Of a stretch of DNA of 37,451 nucleotides, positions 6,258 to 14,645 are shown in pieces (positions within the stretch are counted from its first letter, which is position 1; every line of letters begins with the position of its first letter). Origin of the DNA: Paracoccaceae bacterium (lineage in GTDB: Bacteria > Pseudomonadota > Alphaproteobacteria > Rhodobacterales > Rhodobacteraceae). The notes under the pieces are model-generated. The model searched no databases. It saw only the letters and a program-made list of their open reading frames with translations, and was not told the DNA's origin. The DNA lies in contig JAHDDY010000023.1 in the NCBI GenBank assembly GCA_020629115.1, positions 10,252 through 47,702 of the forward strand, given 5' to 3'. A program made the translations under genes and the position numbers.

Positions 6258-8096
6258 TCATTCCGCCGCCATGCCCAGGAAGCCGCCCGACTGGCGCTTC
6301 CAGAAGCTGGCGTAGAGACCGCCCTTCTCCAGCAGCGCCGCATGGGTGCCGTCCTCGACGACCCGGCCCGCATCCATGACGACGATGCGGTCGAGATGGG
6401 CGATGGTCGACAGGCGGTGCGCGATGGCGATGACCGTCTTGCCTTCCATCAGGTCGGCCAGCTCCTCCTGGATCTCCGCCTCGACCTCCGAATCGAGCGC
6501 GCTGGTGGCCTCGTCCAGCACGAGGATGGGCGCGTCCTTGAGGATGGCCCGGGCGATGGCGATGCGCTGGCGCTGACCACCCGAGAGCTTCACGCCCCGC
6601 TCGCCGACATGGGCCTCGAAGCCCGTGCGCCCGGCGGGGTCGGACAGGTCGACGATGAAGTCGTGCGCCCGCGCCCGCTCCGCCGCCTGCCGCGCCTGTT
6701 CCGGCGTGGCGTCGGGGCGGCCGTAGAGGATGTTGTCCATGACCGAGCGGTGCAGGAGCGCGGTATCCTGCGTCACGACGGAGATGTTCGCGCGCAGGCT
6801 GTCCTGCGTGACGCGCGCGATATCCTGCCCGTCGATCTCGATCCGGCCCTCCTCCACGTCGTAGAAGCGCAGCAGGAGGTTGACGAGCGAGGACTTGCCC
6901 GCGCCCGAGCGCCCGATGAGACCGACGCGCTGGCCCGGCGCGATGGTCAGGTCGACATGGCGCACGCCGCCCACCTCGCGGCCGTAGAGGAAGCGCGTCT
7001 TATGGAAGGCGATCTCGCCGCGCGTGACCGTCAGGGCCGGCGCCTCCGGCGCGTCGACCACCTCCCGCGTGCGGGCGATGGTCTCGTACCCCTCCATCGC
7101 GACGCCGATATTCTGGAACAGCTGCGTCAGCGCCCACATGATCCAGGTCGTCATAGCGGAGATGCGCAGCATGACGGCGGTGCTCGCCGCCACCGCGCCG
7201 ACGCCGATCTCGCCGTTCGACCACAGCCACAAGCCCATGCCGCACACCCCCGCGATCAGCAGGGTGTTGATGACCAGCAGCCCCGCCTCCATCATCGAGA
7301 TGAGCCGCATCTGCGCCTGGAAGGTCGTGTAGGTCTCGTCGATGGCCTCGCGGGCGTAGGCGTCCTCGCGCGCCGAATGGGCGAAGAGCTTGACGGTCTG
7401 GATGTTCGTGTAGCTGTCCACGATCCGCCCCGTCATCGCCGAGCGTGCTTCCGACATCTCCTTCGCCGCCCGGCCCGAACGGGGCACGATGTAGACGGCC
7501 AGCGCGACGTAGGCGGCGAGCCACAGCAGGAACGGGATCGTCATCCGCCAGTCGGCATCGGCCAGCAGCAGCAGCGCCCCGAGCGTGAAGATCGAGGAAT
7601 ACCACAGCGCGTCCAGCACCGTGTAGACCGCATCCCCGACCGCCGGGCCGGTCTGGATGATCTTCTGCGCGATGCGCCCCGCGAAATCGTTCTGGAAGAA
7701 GCCGACAGACTGGCGCAGCACGTGCCGGTGCGTGCGCCAGCGCACCAGCGCGGCGACGGGGGTGAGGTAGCTGATATTGATGAGGCAGATGGCGATGAGG
7801 TCGACCATGGGGCGCAGCAGCAGCGCCACCGCCGCCATGACGAGGATCTCGGTGCCGTGCGCGGCCCAGATCTCCGCCGGGGTCGTGCTCTCCATCATGT
7901 CGACGAGCCGCTGTACGTAGCGGAACATCAGCATTTCCAGCAGGGCCACCGCCGCCCCGAAGACAAGCGCCATCGCGACGACCCAGCGAACGGGCCAGAT
8001 CATCGCGACGAAGAATTTCGTCAGCGTAGGCGGTACCGCGCTCTTGTCGTCATAGGGCTGGAAGGGATCGACGCGGGTCTCGAACCAGCGAAACAT
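6258..8096 (-). CDS. ABC transporter, type I exporter (transmembrane + ATPase, MsbA-like)
   Basis: This 612-residue half-transporter works as a homodimer in the inner membrane. The N-terminal half is a six-helix ABC_membrane domain containing FQNDFAGRIAQKI. The ATPase half has Walker A GRSGAGKSS, signature LSGGQRQR, Walker B ILVLDEATSALD and the switch AIAHRLSTIAHLDRI. Such proteins export lipids, drugs or peptides; nothing here fixes the substrate. An ATG 36 bases upstream (8132) is open, but the start at 8096 has GGAGA 6 bases before it and gives the usual MFRWFE N-terminus. It stands alone, facing the SoxS-like gene, with tRNA-Asn upstream on the same strand. Confidence 0.93.
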   Translation of the reverse strand: MFRWFETRVDPFQPYDDKSAVPPTLTKFFVAMIWPVRWVVAMALVFGAAVALLEMLMFRYVQRLVDMMESTTPAEIWAAHGTEILVMAAVALLLRPMVDLIAICLINISYLTPVAALVRWRTHRHVLRQSVGFFQNDFAGRIAQKIIQTGPAVGDAVYTVLDALWYSSIFTLGALLLLADADWRMTIPFLLWLAAYVALAVYIVPRSGRAAKEMSEARSAMTGRIVDSYTNIQTVKLFAHSAREDAYAREAIDETYTTFQAQMRLISMMEAGLLVINTLLIAGVCGMGLWLWSNGEIGVGAVAASTAVMLRISAMTTWIMWALTQLFQNIGVAMEGYETIARTREVVDAPEAPALTVTRGEIAFHKTRFLYGREVGGVRHVDLTIAPGQRVGLIGRSGAGKSSLVNLLLRFYDVEEGRIEIDGQDIARVTQDSLRANISVVTQDTALLHRSVMDNILYGRPDATPEQARQAAERARAHDFIVDLSDPAGRTGFEAHVGERGVKLSGGQRQRIAIARAILKDAPILVLDEATSALDSEVEAEIQEELADLMEGKTVIAIAHRLSTIAHLDRIVVMDAGRVVEDGTHAALLEKGGLYASFWKRQSGGFLGMAAE

Positions 8097-8300
8097 GGGA
8101 AGTCTCCATCGGCGTTCAGGGGTCAAGGGCACCTGAAGGCGATGGAGGGGGTGTCAGCGCACCCGAACCATCACCGCATCAGCGCCCCTTGCGGGGAGGC
8201 GGAAGGGAATCATGGATATCTCGGTCCGGTGAACATGGAGGCGGGTGTAGGGATTTCGCCGCAAGGGCGCAAGCCGTTATGCGACCGCCGACCTCAGGAC

Positions 8301-8339
8301 AAAAATAAAGGCCGATGCAACGGTGAAGTGCATCAGCCT
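8301..8339 (-). terminator. Rho-independent terminator of tRNA-Asn
   Basis: On the minus strand AGGCTGATGCA (8339-8329) pairs with TGCATCGGCCT (8319-8309), an 11-bp stem with one G-U pair and a 9-base loop. It is followed at once by TTATTTTTG (8308-8300). It starts 5 bases after the encoded CCA of tRNA-Asn. This is the cleanest intrinsic terminator in the window. Confidence 0.88.
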
Positions 8340-8343
8340 GAAG

Positions 8344-8418
8344 AATGGCTCCGGAGGAGGGATTCGAACCCCCGGCCAAGCGATTAACAGTCGCTTGCTC
8401 TACCGCTGAGCTACTCCG
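8344..8418 (-). tRNA. tRNA-Asn (anticodon GTT)
   Basis: This is a 75-nt cloverleaf on the minus strand. The acceptor TCCGGAG pairs fully with CTCCGGA, the D-arm is GCTCAGCGGTAGAGC, the anticodon stem AGCGA/TCGCT flanks loop CTGTTAA (anticodon GTT, Asn), and the T-arm is GGGGG-TTCGAAT-CCCTC. Discriminator G and CCA are encoded (GCCA at the 3' end). A promoter-like pair lies upstream and a strong terminator directly downstream, so it is a single-gene transcription unit. Confidence 0.97.
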
Positions 8419-8429
8419 GAACGTGGGGG

Positions 8430-8458
8430 AGGATATAGCGAAGCGGATTCGATCCGTC
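8430..8458 (-). promoter_or_regulatory. Candidate sigma70 promoter for tRNA-Asn
   Basis: On the minus strand TGGACG (8458-8453) and TATATC (8435-8430) are separated by 17 bases. Each matches the sigma70 consensus at 4 of 6 positions. The predicted start is about 5-7 bases upstream of the mature tRNA end at 8418. Confidence 0.5.
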
Positions 8459-8539
8459 CAGTGTGTTTTCCATCGAAATCGCGGGGTTTTGCTGTAGCGT
8501 GACGGGTACGGAAACGGACGCGCGGGGAGGGGTTTCGCC

Positions 8540-9493
8540 ATGGCGCACGGATACGAGGGCGGGCGGCTGAACCTGCCGTTCGTGGGGATCGCGACGTTCG
8601 GGAAGTACCCCTACGTCCCCGACTGGTCCGCCATCGACGCCGACGTGGCCGTGCTCGGCGCGCCCTTCGACTTCGGCACGCAATGGCGCAGCGGGGCCCG
8701 ATTCGGGCCGCGGTCGGTGCGCGAGGCCTCGACGCTCTTCGCCTTCGGCCATGCCGGGGCCTACGACCACGAGGACGATGCGACCTATCTCGACGGGGCG
8801 CGGATCGTGGATATCGGGGATGCCGATATCATCCACACCGATACGGACGGCTCGCATCGCAACATCGAGGCGGGCGTGCGCGCCATCCTCGCCGCCGGGG
8901 CGCTGCCGGTGGTGATCGGGGGGGATCATTCGGTCAATATCCCCTGCATCAACGCCTTTTCGGAACACGAACCGTTCCACATCGTGCAGATCGACGCGCA
9001 TCTCGACTTCGTCGACGAGCGCCACGGCGTGCGCCACGGGCACGGCAACCCGATGCGCCGGGCGGCGGAAAAGCCCTACGTCACGGGGCTGACCCAGGTC
9101 GGCATCCGCAACGTCTCCTCCACGGCGCGCGAGGGCTACGTCGCCGCGCGGGAGATGGGGGCGGACATCCATTCAGTGCGCCAGTTCCGCGCCATCGGCC
9201 CGGCGGGCATGGTCGAGCGGGTGCCCGAGGGCGCGCCGGTCTACCTGACCATCGACATCGACGCCTTCGACCCTTCCATCGCGCCGGGCACGGGTACGCC
9301 GTCGCATGGCGGGTTCCTGTACTACGAGATCCTGGAATTCGTCGCCGGCATCGCGAAGCGCAACCGCATCATCGGCATCGACCTGGTCGAGGTCGCCCCC
9401 GACTACGACCCCAGCGGCTCGACGCAGATTCTCGCGGCGCAGCTGCTGTTGAATACCATCGGGCGCATTCTCCATGTCCGGGAGAACGGCTGA
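8540..9493 (+). CDS. Agmatinase-family ureohydrolase
   Basis: This 317-residue cytoplasmic di-manganese hydrolase of the arginase/agmatinase superfamily cleaves a guanidino compound to urea plus an amine. The metal ligands are all visible: H130 in GGDHS, D152, H154 and D156 in IDAHLDF, and D239 and D241 in TIDIDAFDPS. The N-terminal WRSGARFGPRSVREAS segment is the usual agmatinase signature. The true substrate could be agmatine, guanidinobutyrate, guanidinopropionate or guanidine, because the specificity loops cannot be judged by eye. The start at 8540 has a GGGGAGGGG purine run upstream. It converges on ccmE with only 12 bases between the stop codons. Confidence 0.92.
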   Translation: MAHGYEGGRLNLPFVGIATFGKYPYVPDWSAIDADVAVLGAPFDFGTQWRSGARFGPRSVREASTLFAFGHAGAYDHEDDATYLDGARIVDIGDADIIHTDTDGSHRNIEAGVRAILAAGALPVVIGGDHSVNIPCINAFSEHEPFHIVQIDAHLDFVDERHGVRHGHGNPMRRAAEKPYVTGLTQVGIRNVSSTAREGYVAAREMGADIHSVRQFRAIGPAGMVERVPEGAPVYLTIDIDAFDPSIAPGTGTPSHGGFLYYEILEFVAGIAKRNRIIGIDLVEVAPDYDPSGSTQILAAQLLLNTIGRILHVRENG

Positions 9494-9505
9494 AAGGGCC
9501 GCCTC

Positions 9506-9964
9506 TCACTCATAGTCGTATTCCTTCACCGTCGCGGCCGCCTCCATCGCGCTCGATACCTCGCGGGGCATGTACTTCTCGTCGTGCTTGGCGAGGACCG
9601 TCTCGGCGCGGAAGCGGCCATCCGCGTAGTAGCCTTCGGCGACGACGCCCTGCCCTTCGGCGAAGAGGTCGGGAAGGACGCCGCGATAGGCGACCTCGAC
9701 GGTCTCGTTCATGTCGGTCACGGCGAAGGTGACGGTCTCGCTCGTGCCCCGGTCGACCGACCCCTCGACCACCATGCCGCCCACGCGCAGGCGGCGGTCC
9801 GCGCCGATCTCGCCATCCGCCTCCTTGGCCATCAGCTCGGTCGGGCCGAAGAAGAAGACGATGGAATCGCGCATGGCCAGCGAGACCAGCACCGTCGACA
9901 TGGCCAGCGCCACCCCGCCGAAGACGAGGAGCATGATCCGTTGTTTCTTGCGCAGGCGTGCCAT
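9506..9964 (-). CDS. ccmE: Cytochrome c maturation heme chaperone CcmE
   Basis: This 152-residue membrane-anchored periplasmic protein binds heme covalently and passes it to the CcmFH ligase during c-type cytochrome assembly. One N-terminal transmembrane helix (about 10-31) is followed by an OB-fold domain. The heme-binding motif LAKHDEKYMP carries the reactive H127 and Y131. It is the last gene of a minus-strand run after yihY, with 26 bases between them. In many relatives ccmE is next to argC and followed by ccmF; here ccmF is absent and agmatinase converges on it. The C-terminal tail after Y131 is short and polar. Confidence 0.95.
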   Translation of the reverse strand: MARLRKKQRIMLLVFGGVALAMSTVLVSLAMRDSIVFFFGPTELMAKEADGEIGADRRLRVGGMVVEGSVDRGTSETVTFAVTDMNETVEVAYRGVLPDLFAEGQGVVAEGYYADGRFRAETVLAKHDEKYMPREVSSAMEAAATVKEYDYE

Positions 9965-9990
9965 GGCGGTCCTTCTAGGCCGGGAATGCG

Positions 9991-10854
9991 TCAGACGAGT
10001 GGCGGGCCGTCGCTCTCCTCACCCGGCTCGTGGATGCGCGGGTCGAGGGCCGCGTTGACCTCCGCGCCGAAGATGAATATCGCGCCGCTGATGTAAAAGA
10101 ACAAGAGGCAGACGATCACGCCCGCGAGGGTGCCGTAGGTGACCGAATAGCTCGGCACGTACTGGAAATAGATAGAGAACAGGCTCGCCAGCGCGATCCA
10201 CAGCGCCGCCGTCAGCAGCACGCCGGGTACCAGCGGCCCCCGCGGGCGGCGCGCGGGCAGGAAGTAGTGCAGCACGAACAGGAACAGGAGCATCACCCCC
10301 GTCCCGATGCCGAGCAGCACCCAGCGGGACACGGCCCCCAGCGGAATGGAGACGTAGGGGATATCCGGCGCGAGCGCGCGGATGGTCGGCGCGACGATCA
10401 CGAAGAAGGAGATGACGATGAAGGCGGCCACCCCGGCGAGGGTGAAAGCGATGGAGATCAGCCGCCCGACCACGAAGTTCCGCTGTCCCACCAGATCGTA
10501 GGCCCGGTCGAGCGCCGAGCGCAGCGCCTCGAAGGCGTTGGACGCGATCCACAGCGCGATCACGGCGTAGATGCTGATGAGGCCGGGCGGCTCCGCGTCG
10601 AGCACCTCCTTGACCGCCGGCTCCAGCGTCTGAGCCACGTGCCAGGGCAGGACCGTGAACAGGAAGTCCATCGTCGGGTTGACCCCCGCCTCCCCGAACA
10701 CCGCGCCGAGCAGCTCGGCGGTGAAGATGAGGAAGGGGAACAGGGACAGGAGGCCCGTATAGGCCATGTACCCCGCGATCGCCGCCCCGTCATTGGCGGT
10801 GAAACCCCAGACGGCGCGCTTGACGATCTCGTAGATGTGCAGGACGCGCCGCAT
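9991..10854 (-). CDS. YihY/BrkB-family inner membrane protein
   Basis: This 287-residue polytopic membrane protein is of the YihY/UPF0761 (formerly BrkB, 'ribonuclease BN-like') family. Marks are GAAIAGYMAYTGLLSLFPFLIF near residue 23, a central ASNAFEALRSALDRAYD segment, and a last helix SGAIFIFGAEVNAALDPR. About six transmembrane segments can be seen. Members are implicated in envelope function or transport, but their activity is not settled; the old RNase BN label is wrong for this family. It starts 6 bases after the argC stop and precedes ccmE, so the three probably share a transcript. Confidence 0.9.
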   Translation of the reverse strand: MRRVLHIYEIVKRAVWGFTANDGAAIAGYMAYTGLLSLFPFLIFTAELLGAVFGEAGVNPTMDFLFTVLPWHVAQTLEPAVKEVLDAEPPGLISIYAVIALWIASNAFEALRSALDRAYDLVGQRNFVVGRLISIAFTLAGVAAFIVISFFVIVAPTIRALAPDIPYVSIPLGAVSRWVLLGIGTGVMLLFLFVLHYFLPARRPRGPLVPGVLLTAALWIALASLFSIYFQYVPSYSVTYGTLAGVIVCLLFFYISGAIFIFGAEVNAALDPRIHEPGEESDGPPLV

Positions 10855-10860
10855 CGCGCC

Positions 10861-11889
10861 TCAGGGAAAGAGCGGCTGCTGCAACAGGCCGGTGGTCTCG
10901 GGCAGCCCGTGCATGATGTTCGCGTTCTGGATGGCCTGACCCGACGCGCCCTTGACGAGGTTGTCGAGCACGGAGACGAGGATCGCCCGCCCCGCGCGCC
11001 GGTCCGGCACCACGCCGATACGCTGGTAGTTCGAGCCGCGCACGTGGCGCGTCTGCGGCAGGGCGCCGAGGGGCAGGACGTCGACGAACGGCTCCGGCTC
11101 GAACCGCGCGGCGAGGGCCGCATGGATGGCCTCCGCCTCGCCCTTCACGTAGATCGTCGCGAGGATGCCGCGGTTCTGGGGGATCAGGTGCGGGGTGAAG
11201 GTCACCTCGACAGGGCGACCGGCGGCTTTCGAGAGTTCCTGATCGTATTCGGCGGTATGGCGGTGACTGCCGACGCCGTAGGCGTGGAAGCCTTCGGAGA
11301 CCTCGGCGAAGAGCGTCCCCTCCTTCGCCGCCCGCCCCGCGCCGGACACGCCCGATTTCGCATCCACGACGATGTCGTCCGTGTCGATCAATCCCTGCTC
11401 GACCAGCGGGACGAGCGGCGTGACGCCGGTGGCGACGTAGCATCCCGTGCTCGCCACCAGGCGGGCAGCGGCGATGTCGTCCCGATAGAATTCCGGCAGG
11501 CCGTAGACGGCGCTTTTCTGAAGGTCGGTCGCGGTGTGCGCGCCGCCGTACCATCGCTCGTAGTCGGCCGGATCGCGCAGGCGGAAATCGGCGGAGAGAT
11601 CCACGATCCGCACGCTGTCGGGCAGGCCCTTGATCACGCCCTGCGTCGTGGCATGGGGCAGCGCGCAGAAGACATGGTCCACCGCGCCGAAGTCGATCTC
11701 CTCGATCCGCGCGAGGGTCGGCAGGTCGACATGCGACAGGTGCGGAAAGACCGCGCCCATCCCCTGTCCCGCCTTCCGGTCGGCGGAGAGGGCGACGAGG
11801 CGGTACTCGGGCACGACCGAGAGCAGGCGCACCAGCTCCGCGCCCGTATAGCCGCTCGCCCCGAGTATCGCCGTCCTGATCGCGCCCAT
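10861..11889 (-). CDS. argC: N-acetyl-gamma-glutamyl-phosphate reductase
   Basis: This 342-residue cytoplasmic enzyme catalyses the third step of arginine synthesis, the NADPH-dependent reduction of N-acetylglutamyl phosphate to the semialdehyde. The Rossmann motif GASGYTG is at 10-16 and the nucleophile is C150 in [10 protein letters not shown]. Further family marks are SGVSGAGR, the [11 protein letters not shown] segment and [10 protein letters not shown]. The start at 11889 has GGAGG 7 bases upstream; the frame stays open far upstream, but that part is a shadow of the endonuclease gene. It heads an argC-yihY-ccmE run. Confidence 0.97.
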   Translation of the reverse strand: MGAIRTAILGASGYTGAELVRLLSVVPEYRLVALSADRKAGQGMGAVFPHLSHVDLPTLARIEEIDFGAVDHVFCALPHATTQGVIKGLPDSVRIVDLSADFRLRDPADYERWYGGAHTATDLQKSAVYGLPEFYRDDIAAARLVASTGCYVATGVTPLVPLVEQGLIDTDDIVVDAKSGVSGAGRAAKEGTLFAEVSEGFHAYGVGSHRHTAEYDQELSKAAGRPVEVTFTPHLIPQNRGILATIYVKGEAEAIHAALAARFEPEPFVDVLPLGALPQTRHVRGSNYQRIGVVPDRRAGRAILVSVLDNLVKGASGQAIQNANIMHGLPETTGLLQQPLFP

Positions 11890-11953
11890 GATCCCGCCTC
11901 CGTCGGATGATGGCCGAGGCATAGGGCAAGGGACGGCGGAGTGCAATCGGGGT

Positions 11954-11998
11954 CGAGGGAGTGCGCTCCCTCGCCCCGCCCCCCGGCCCGACCGGGGG
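11954..11998. repeat. Two adjacent GC-rich hairpins upstream of argC
   Basis: CGAGGGAG (11954-11961) pairs exactly with CTCCCTCG (11966-11973) around a 4-base loop, and CCCCCGG (11980-11986) pairs exactly with CCGGGGG (11992-11998) around 5 bases. They lie in the 173-base gap between the endonuclease stop and the argC start. Neither is followed by a U-run, so they may be Rho-assisted terminators or leader structures for argC. I see no gene in this gap. Confidence 0.4.
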
Positions 11999-12062
11999 CC
12001 TCGACGAGCGGACGCAGCTTTCCGAGCCGCACTGCATCCGGGGCGGCGCAGGTCGGGCGATG

Positions 12063-12809
12063 CTATCCGCCCGCCCGATGCTCGAATAGCGGCATCGCCG
12101 TCTCGCCCATCCGCCCCTGCCCCGTCGGGCACAGATCGAGCAACGGGCACCCCTCGCAGGCGGGATTGCGCCAGTGGCACGTCTTCTGGCCGAGGCGCAT
12201 GAAGACCTGATGATGATCGTAGACCTGCTGCGCGTCCCAGTCGTCCGGCACGAAGCCTTCGAGCACGGCATGGGACGGGCCGACCCCCATCTTGGGCGGG
12301 ATGAGGCCGATGCGCTGGGCGACGCGGTGATGGTGGCTGTCCACGGGCAGCGCGGGCAGGCGCAGCGTCGAGAAGGACAGCGTCGCGGCGGACGTCTTCG
12401 GCCCGACGCCGGGCAGATCTTCCAGCCATGCGCGGGCATCGGGGACGGGCATGTCGGCGAGGAAGCCGAGATCGAAGCTCCCCGACCGTGCCTCGACCGC
12501 GGTCAGCAGCTTCTGCAATCCCGGCGCCTTGGCCTCGGGCCAGGTGCAGCGAGCGATGAGGCGCTCGACCGCCTCGACCGGCGCGTCGCGCACCGCCTCC
12601 CAGGTCGGCAATGCCGCGCGCAGCGTGTCGAAGGCATGGCGCGCGTCGCGGTTCTTCGTCCGGTGATTGAGGTAGGAGGAAACCAGCTCCTCCATCGGGT
12701 TCAGCCGGTTGAAATAGCGGATCGGGCAGCCGAAGACCGGGCACAGGCGCCGATGCACCGCCATCGCGAGATCGTGGCCCGAAAGCCGGGGATATGCGCC
12801 GCCATCCAT
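12063..12809 (-). CDS. Endonuclease III-like DNA glycosylase/AP lyase
   Basis: This 248-residue HhH-GPD protein excises oxidised pyrimidines or similar lesions and nicks the abasic site. The helix-hairpin-helix [10 protein letters not shown] carries the lyase K138, and VDSHHHR carries the catalytic D157. The C-terminal [4Fe-4S] cluster has the classic spacing C211-x6-C218-x2-C221-x5-C227. It differs from E. coli Nth in an N-terminal [18 protein letters not shown] region and an [10 protein letters not shown] helix, so it is a divergent subgroup and possibly not the main Nth. The start at 12809 is a best guess, as no strong ribosome site is seen; later Met codons at residues 16 and 39 are alternatives. 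The murI stop is 38 bases upstream. Confidence 0.85.
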   Translation of the reverse strand: MDGGAYPRLSGHDLAMAVHRRLCPVFGCPIRYFNRLNPMEELVSSYLNHRTKNRDARHAFDTLRAALPTWEAVRDAPVEAVERLIARCTWPEAKAPGLQKLLTAVEARSGSFDLGFLADMPVPDARAWLEDLPGVGPKTSAATLSFSTLRLPALPVDSHHHRVAQRIGLIPPKMGVGPSHAVLEGFVPDDWDAQQVYDHHQVFMRLGQKTCHWRNPACEGCPLLDLCPTGQGRMGETAMPLFEHRAGG

Positions 12810-12846
12810 GGGCGAGGAAAGCGCGAGAGCGGGAATGGTTCCCGGT

Positions 12847-13674
12847 TCAGACCGCCGAGAAGCGCAGGCCGGACGGCGTCGGCCACAACGCATCCGCCCG
12901 CCGGCCTACCGGGACCGGGTCGCCGGTAGTCAGGAAATCCAGCCGCCCCGTTCCGCCCGCGAAGCCGGGATGGCGGCCGAGATAGGCGACGAGGCTGTCG
13001 GCGACGATATCGGGTTGCGACAGGATCGGCGTACCGGGCGGCAGGGCGGCGCGAAAGGCGTCGGCGGCGAAGGGATAGTGGGTGCAGCCGAGCAGGACGG
13101 CCTCCGGCGGCGAACCGCACCGGGCCATCGCCCTCTCCACCGCCTCGCGGACGGGTTCGGCCGGGTCGCGGCCCGCCTCCAGCGCCTCGACCAGACCGGG
13201 GCAGCCCTGCTCGGTGATGCGCAGGCCGGGGGCGAGGCGTCGCGCCTCCCGGCTAAAGGCACCGCTCGCCACCGTGGCGGGGGTGGCGAAGAAGAGGATG
13301 TCGCGGCGCCGCGTGCTGCGTCCCGGTTCGCGCCAGCCATGACCGGCCACCGCCTCGATCAGCGGCACGAAGACGCCCAGTATCCGCCGCGCCGGTGCCG
13401 TCCGGGGCAGCCAGTCCCGTTGCAGCCTGCGCAGCGCGAGGGCCGAGGCGGTGTTGCAGGCGATCAGGACGAGGGCGCATCGCCGTTCGAACAGGGTCGA
13501 TACCGCCGCGCGGGTCAGGGCGACCACCTCCTCCGGCGACCGCGCGCCATAGGGCGCGTTGGCGTTGTCGCCGAGATAGAGGAAGTCCTGCTCCGGCATC
13601 GTCCGGCGCAGGGCGGCGAGCACCGTCAGACCGCCCAGCCCCGAATCGAAGACCCCGATCGGTCCGCCGCTCAC
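12847..13674 (-). CDS. murI: Glutamate racemase
   Basis: This 275-residue cytoplasmic enzyme interconverts L- and D-glutamate for peptidoglycan precursor synthesis. The N-terminal GVFDSGLGGLTVL contains D10 and S11. The two catalytic cysteines are C73 in ACNTASA and C197 in LGCTHYPF, with GDNANAPYG (35-43) as a further family signature. I chose the GTG at 13674, because its GTGA overlaps the hisG stop by 4 bases and the residues before it in the open frame are Arg-rich shadow sequence. It is the last of five tightly overlapped genes that begin with pcaC. Confidence 0.93.
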   Translation of the reverse strand: MSGGPIGVFDSGLGGLTVLAALRRTMPEQDFLYLGDNANAPYGARSPEEVVALTRAAVSTLFERRCALVLIACNTASALALRRLQRDWLPRTAPARRILGVFVPLIEAVAGHGWREPGRSTRRRDILFFATPATVASGAFSREARRLAPGLRITEQGCPGLVEALEAGRDPAEPVREAVERAMARCGSPPEAVLLGCTHYPFAADAFRAALPPGTPILSQPDIVADSLVAYLGRHPGFAGGTGRLDFLTTGDPVPVGRRADALWPTPSGLRFSAV

Positions 13675-14645
13675 GCGCCGAGCGCGCCGCGCACCCGCTC
13701 GAATACCGCCGCCCCGGCACCGTAGAGCATGTCGGGGGAGACGCTGTCCACGCGCGGCGCGCCCCGTTCGCGCAGGAGGGCGGCGACGGCGTAGGCGCGG
13801 GATTTCGGTGCACCCGCGGTCACGGCATCCCCTTCCAGCGCGATGAGAGACGCGTCCGCCGCCTTCAGCGCACGGGCCAGTGCCTCCCGCTCCGCGCCGG
13901 GAAGCGCGCAGCGCAGGATCACGCGCCCCTTGGCGGCCTCGCGCGCCTCGACCTGCTCGATCAGGGTGCGCAGGGGGGCGAGCGTGTCGTCGGACCATGG
14001 TGCGGCGACCGATGCGCGCAACTGCGCCTCCGAGCGCAGGATGGGGTCCGCGCCGATGATCTTCAGATGGTTCGCCCGGAGCGTCTCGCCCGAGGACGTG
14101 ATATCCACCACGATCTCCGCCGCCCCCGCCGCCGGCGCCCCCTCGGTCGCCCCGTCACTCGGGACGAGGCGGTAGTTGGCCAGCCCCTGCTCGCGAAAAT
14201 GGCGGCGGGTAAGGTTGAGATACTTGGTCGCGACCCGCATCGGAAAGCCATGCCGCGCGCGAAAGGCCGCCGCCGCATCGTCGAGGTCGGCCAGCGTCTC
14301 CACGTCGATCCAGCTCTGCGGCACGGCGACCACCAGATCGGCCCGGCCATAGCCGAGCGCGCGCACCAGAACGGTGCGGTCCGGCCCCTCGGGCAGCTTC
14401 TCGCGGATGAGGTCCTCGCCCGTGACGCCGAGATGGACGGCCCCGCTCCCCAGCGCGCCGGGTATCTCGCCGGCCTGCATGAACGCGATCTCGATGCCGT
14501 CGATCCCGCTGGCTGACGCCGCATAGGCGCGCGCGTTTCCGGTCTTGCGGATGCGCAGGCCCGCCGCACGGAAATAGGCGAGCGTGTCGTCCAGCAGACG
14601 GCCCTTGGAAGGCAAGGCAAGGCGTAGCGCGGGGGCGTCAGGCAT
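13671..14645 (-). CDS. hisG: ATP phosphoribosyltransferase (HisG)
   Basis: This 324-residue cytoplasmic enzyme catalyses the first step of histidine synthesis, ATP plus PRPP to phosphoribosyl-ATP. Marks are LALPSKGRLLDDTLAYF at the N-terminus, GVTGEDLIRE, the VATKYLNLTRRHF region, and the PRPP-binding EIVVDITSSGETLRAN segment. At this length it is not the short HisG that needs HisZ; it has a C-terminal extension like the long or intermediate alphaproteobacterial forms. Its ATG overlaps the pcaG end by 8 bases (ATGCCTGA) and its stop overlaps murI, so it appears translationally tied to a catabolic operon. Confidence 0.92.
   Translation of the reverse strand: MPDAPALRLALPSKGRLLDDTLAYFRAAGLRIRKTGNARAYAASASGIDGIEIAFMQAGEIPGALGSGAVHLGVTGEDLIREKLPEGPDRTVLVRALGYGRADLVVAVPQSWIDVETLADLDDAAAAFRARHGFPMRVATKYLNLTRRHFREQGLANYRLVPSDGATEGAPAAGAAEIVVDITSSGETLRANHLKIIGADPILRSEAQLRASVAAPWSDDTLAPLRTLIEQVEAREAAKGRVILRCALPGAEREALARALKAADASLIALEGDAVTAGAPKSRAYAVAALLRERGAPRVDSVSPDMLYGAGAAVFERVRGALGA

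Noticed and set aside
6342-8387. 681-codon plus-strand frame opposite the ABC exporter
   Set aside because: It is antisense to a gene with all ABC motifs, and it extends across the tRNA-Asn gene, which excludes it as a real protein.
11954-11998. Tandem hairpins as a possible riboswitch for argC
   Set aside because: They are simple GC stems without a U-run or any conserved riboswitch core that I recognise; kept only as a structural repeat.
10861-12744. 627-codon frame suggesting a fusion upstream of argC
   Set aside because: Residues before position 11889 are an out-of-frame shadow of the endonuclease gene; ArgC has its own ribosome site and start.
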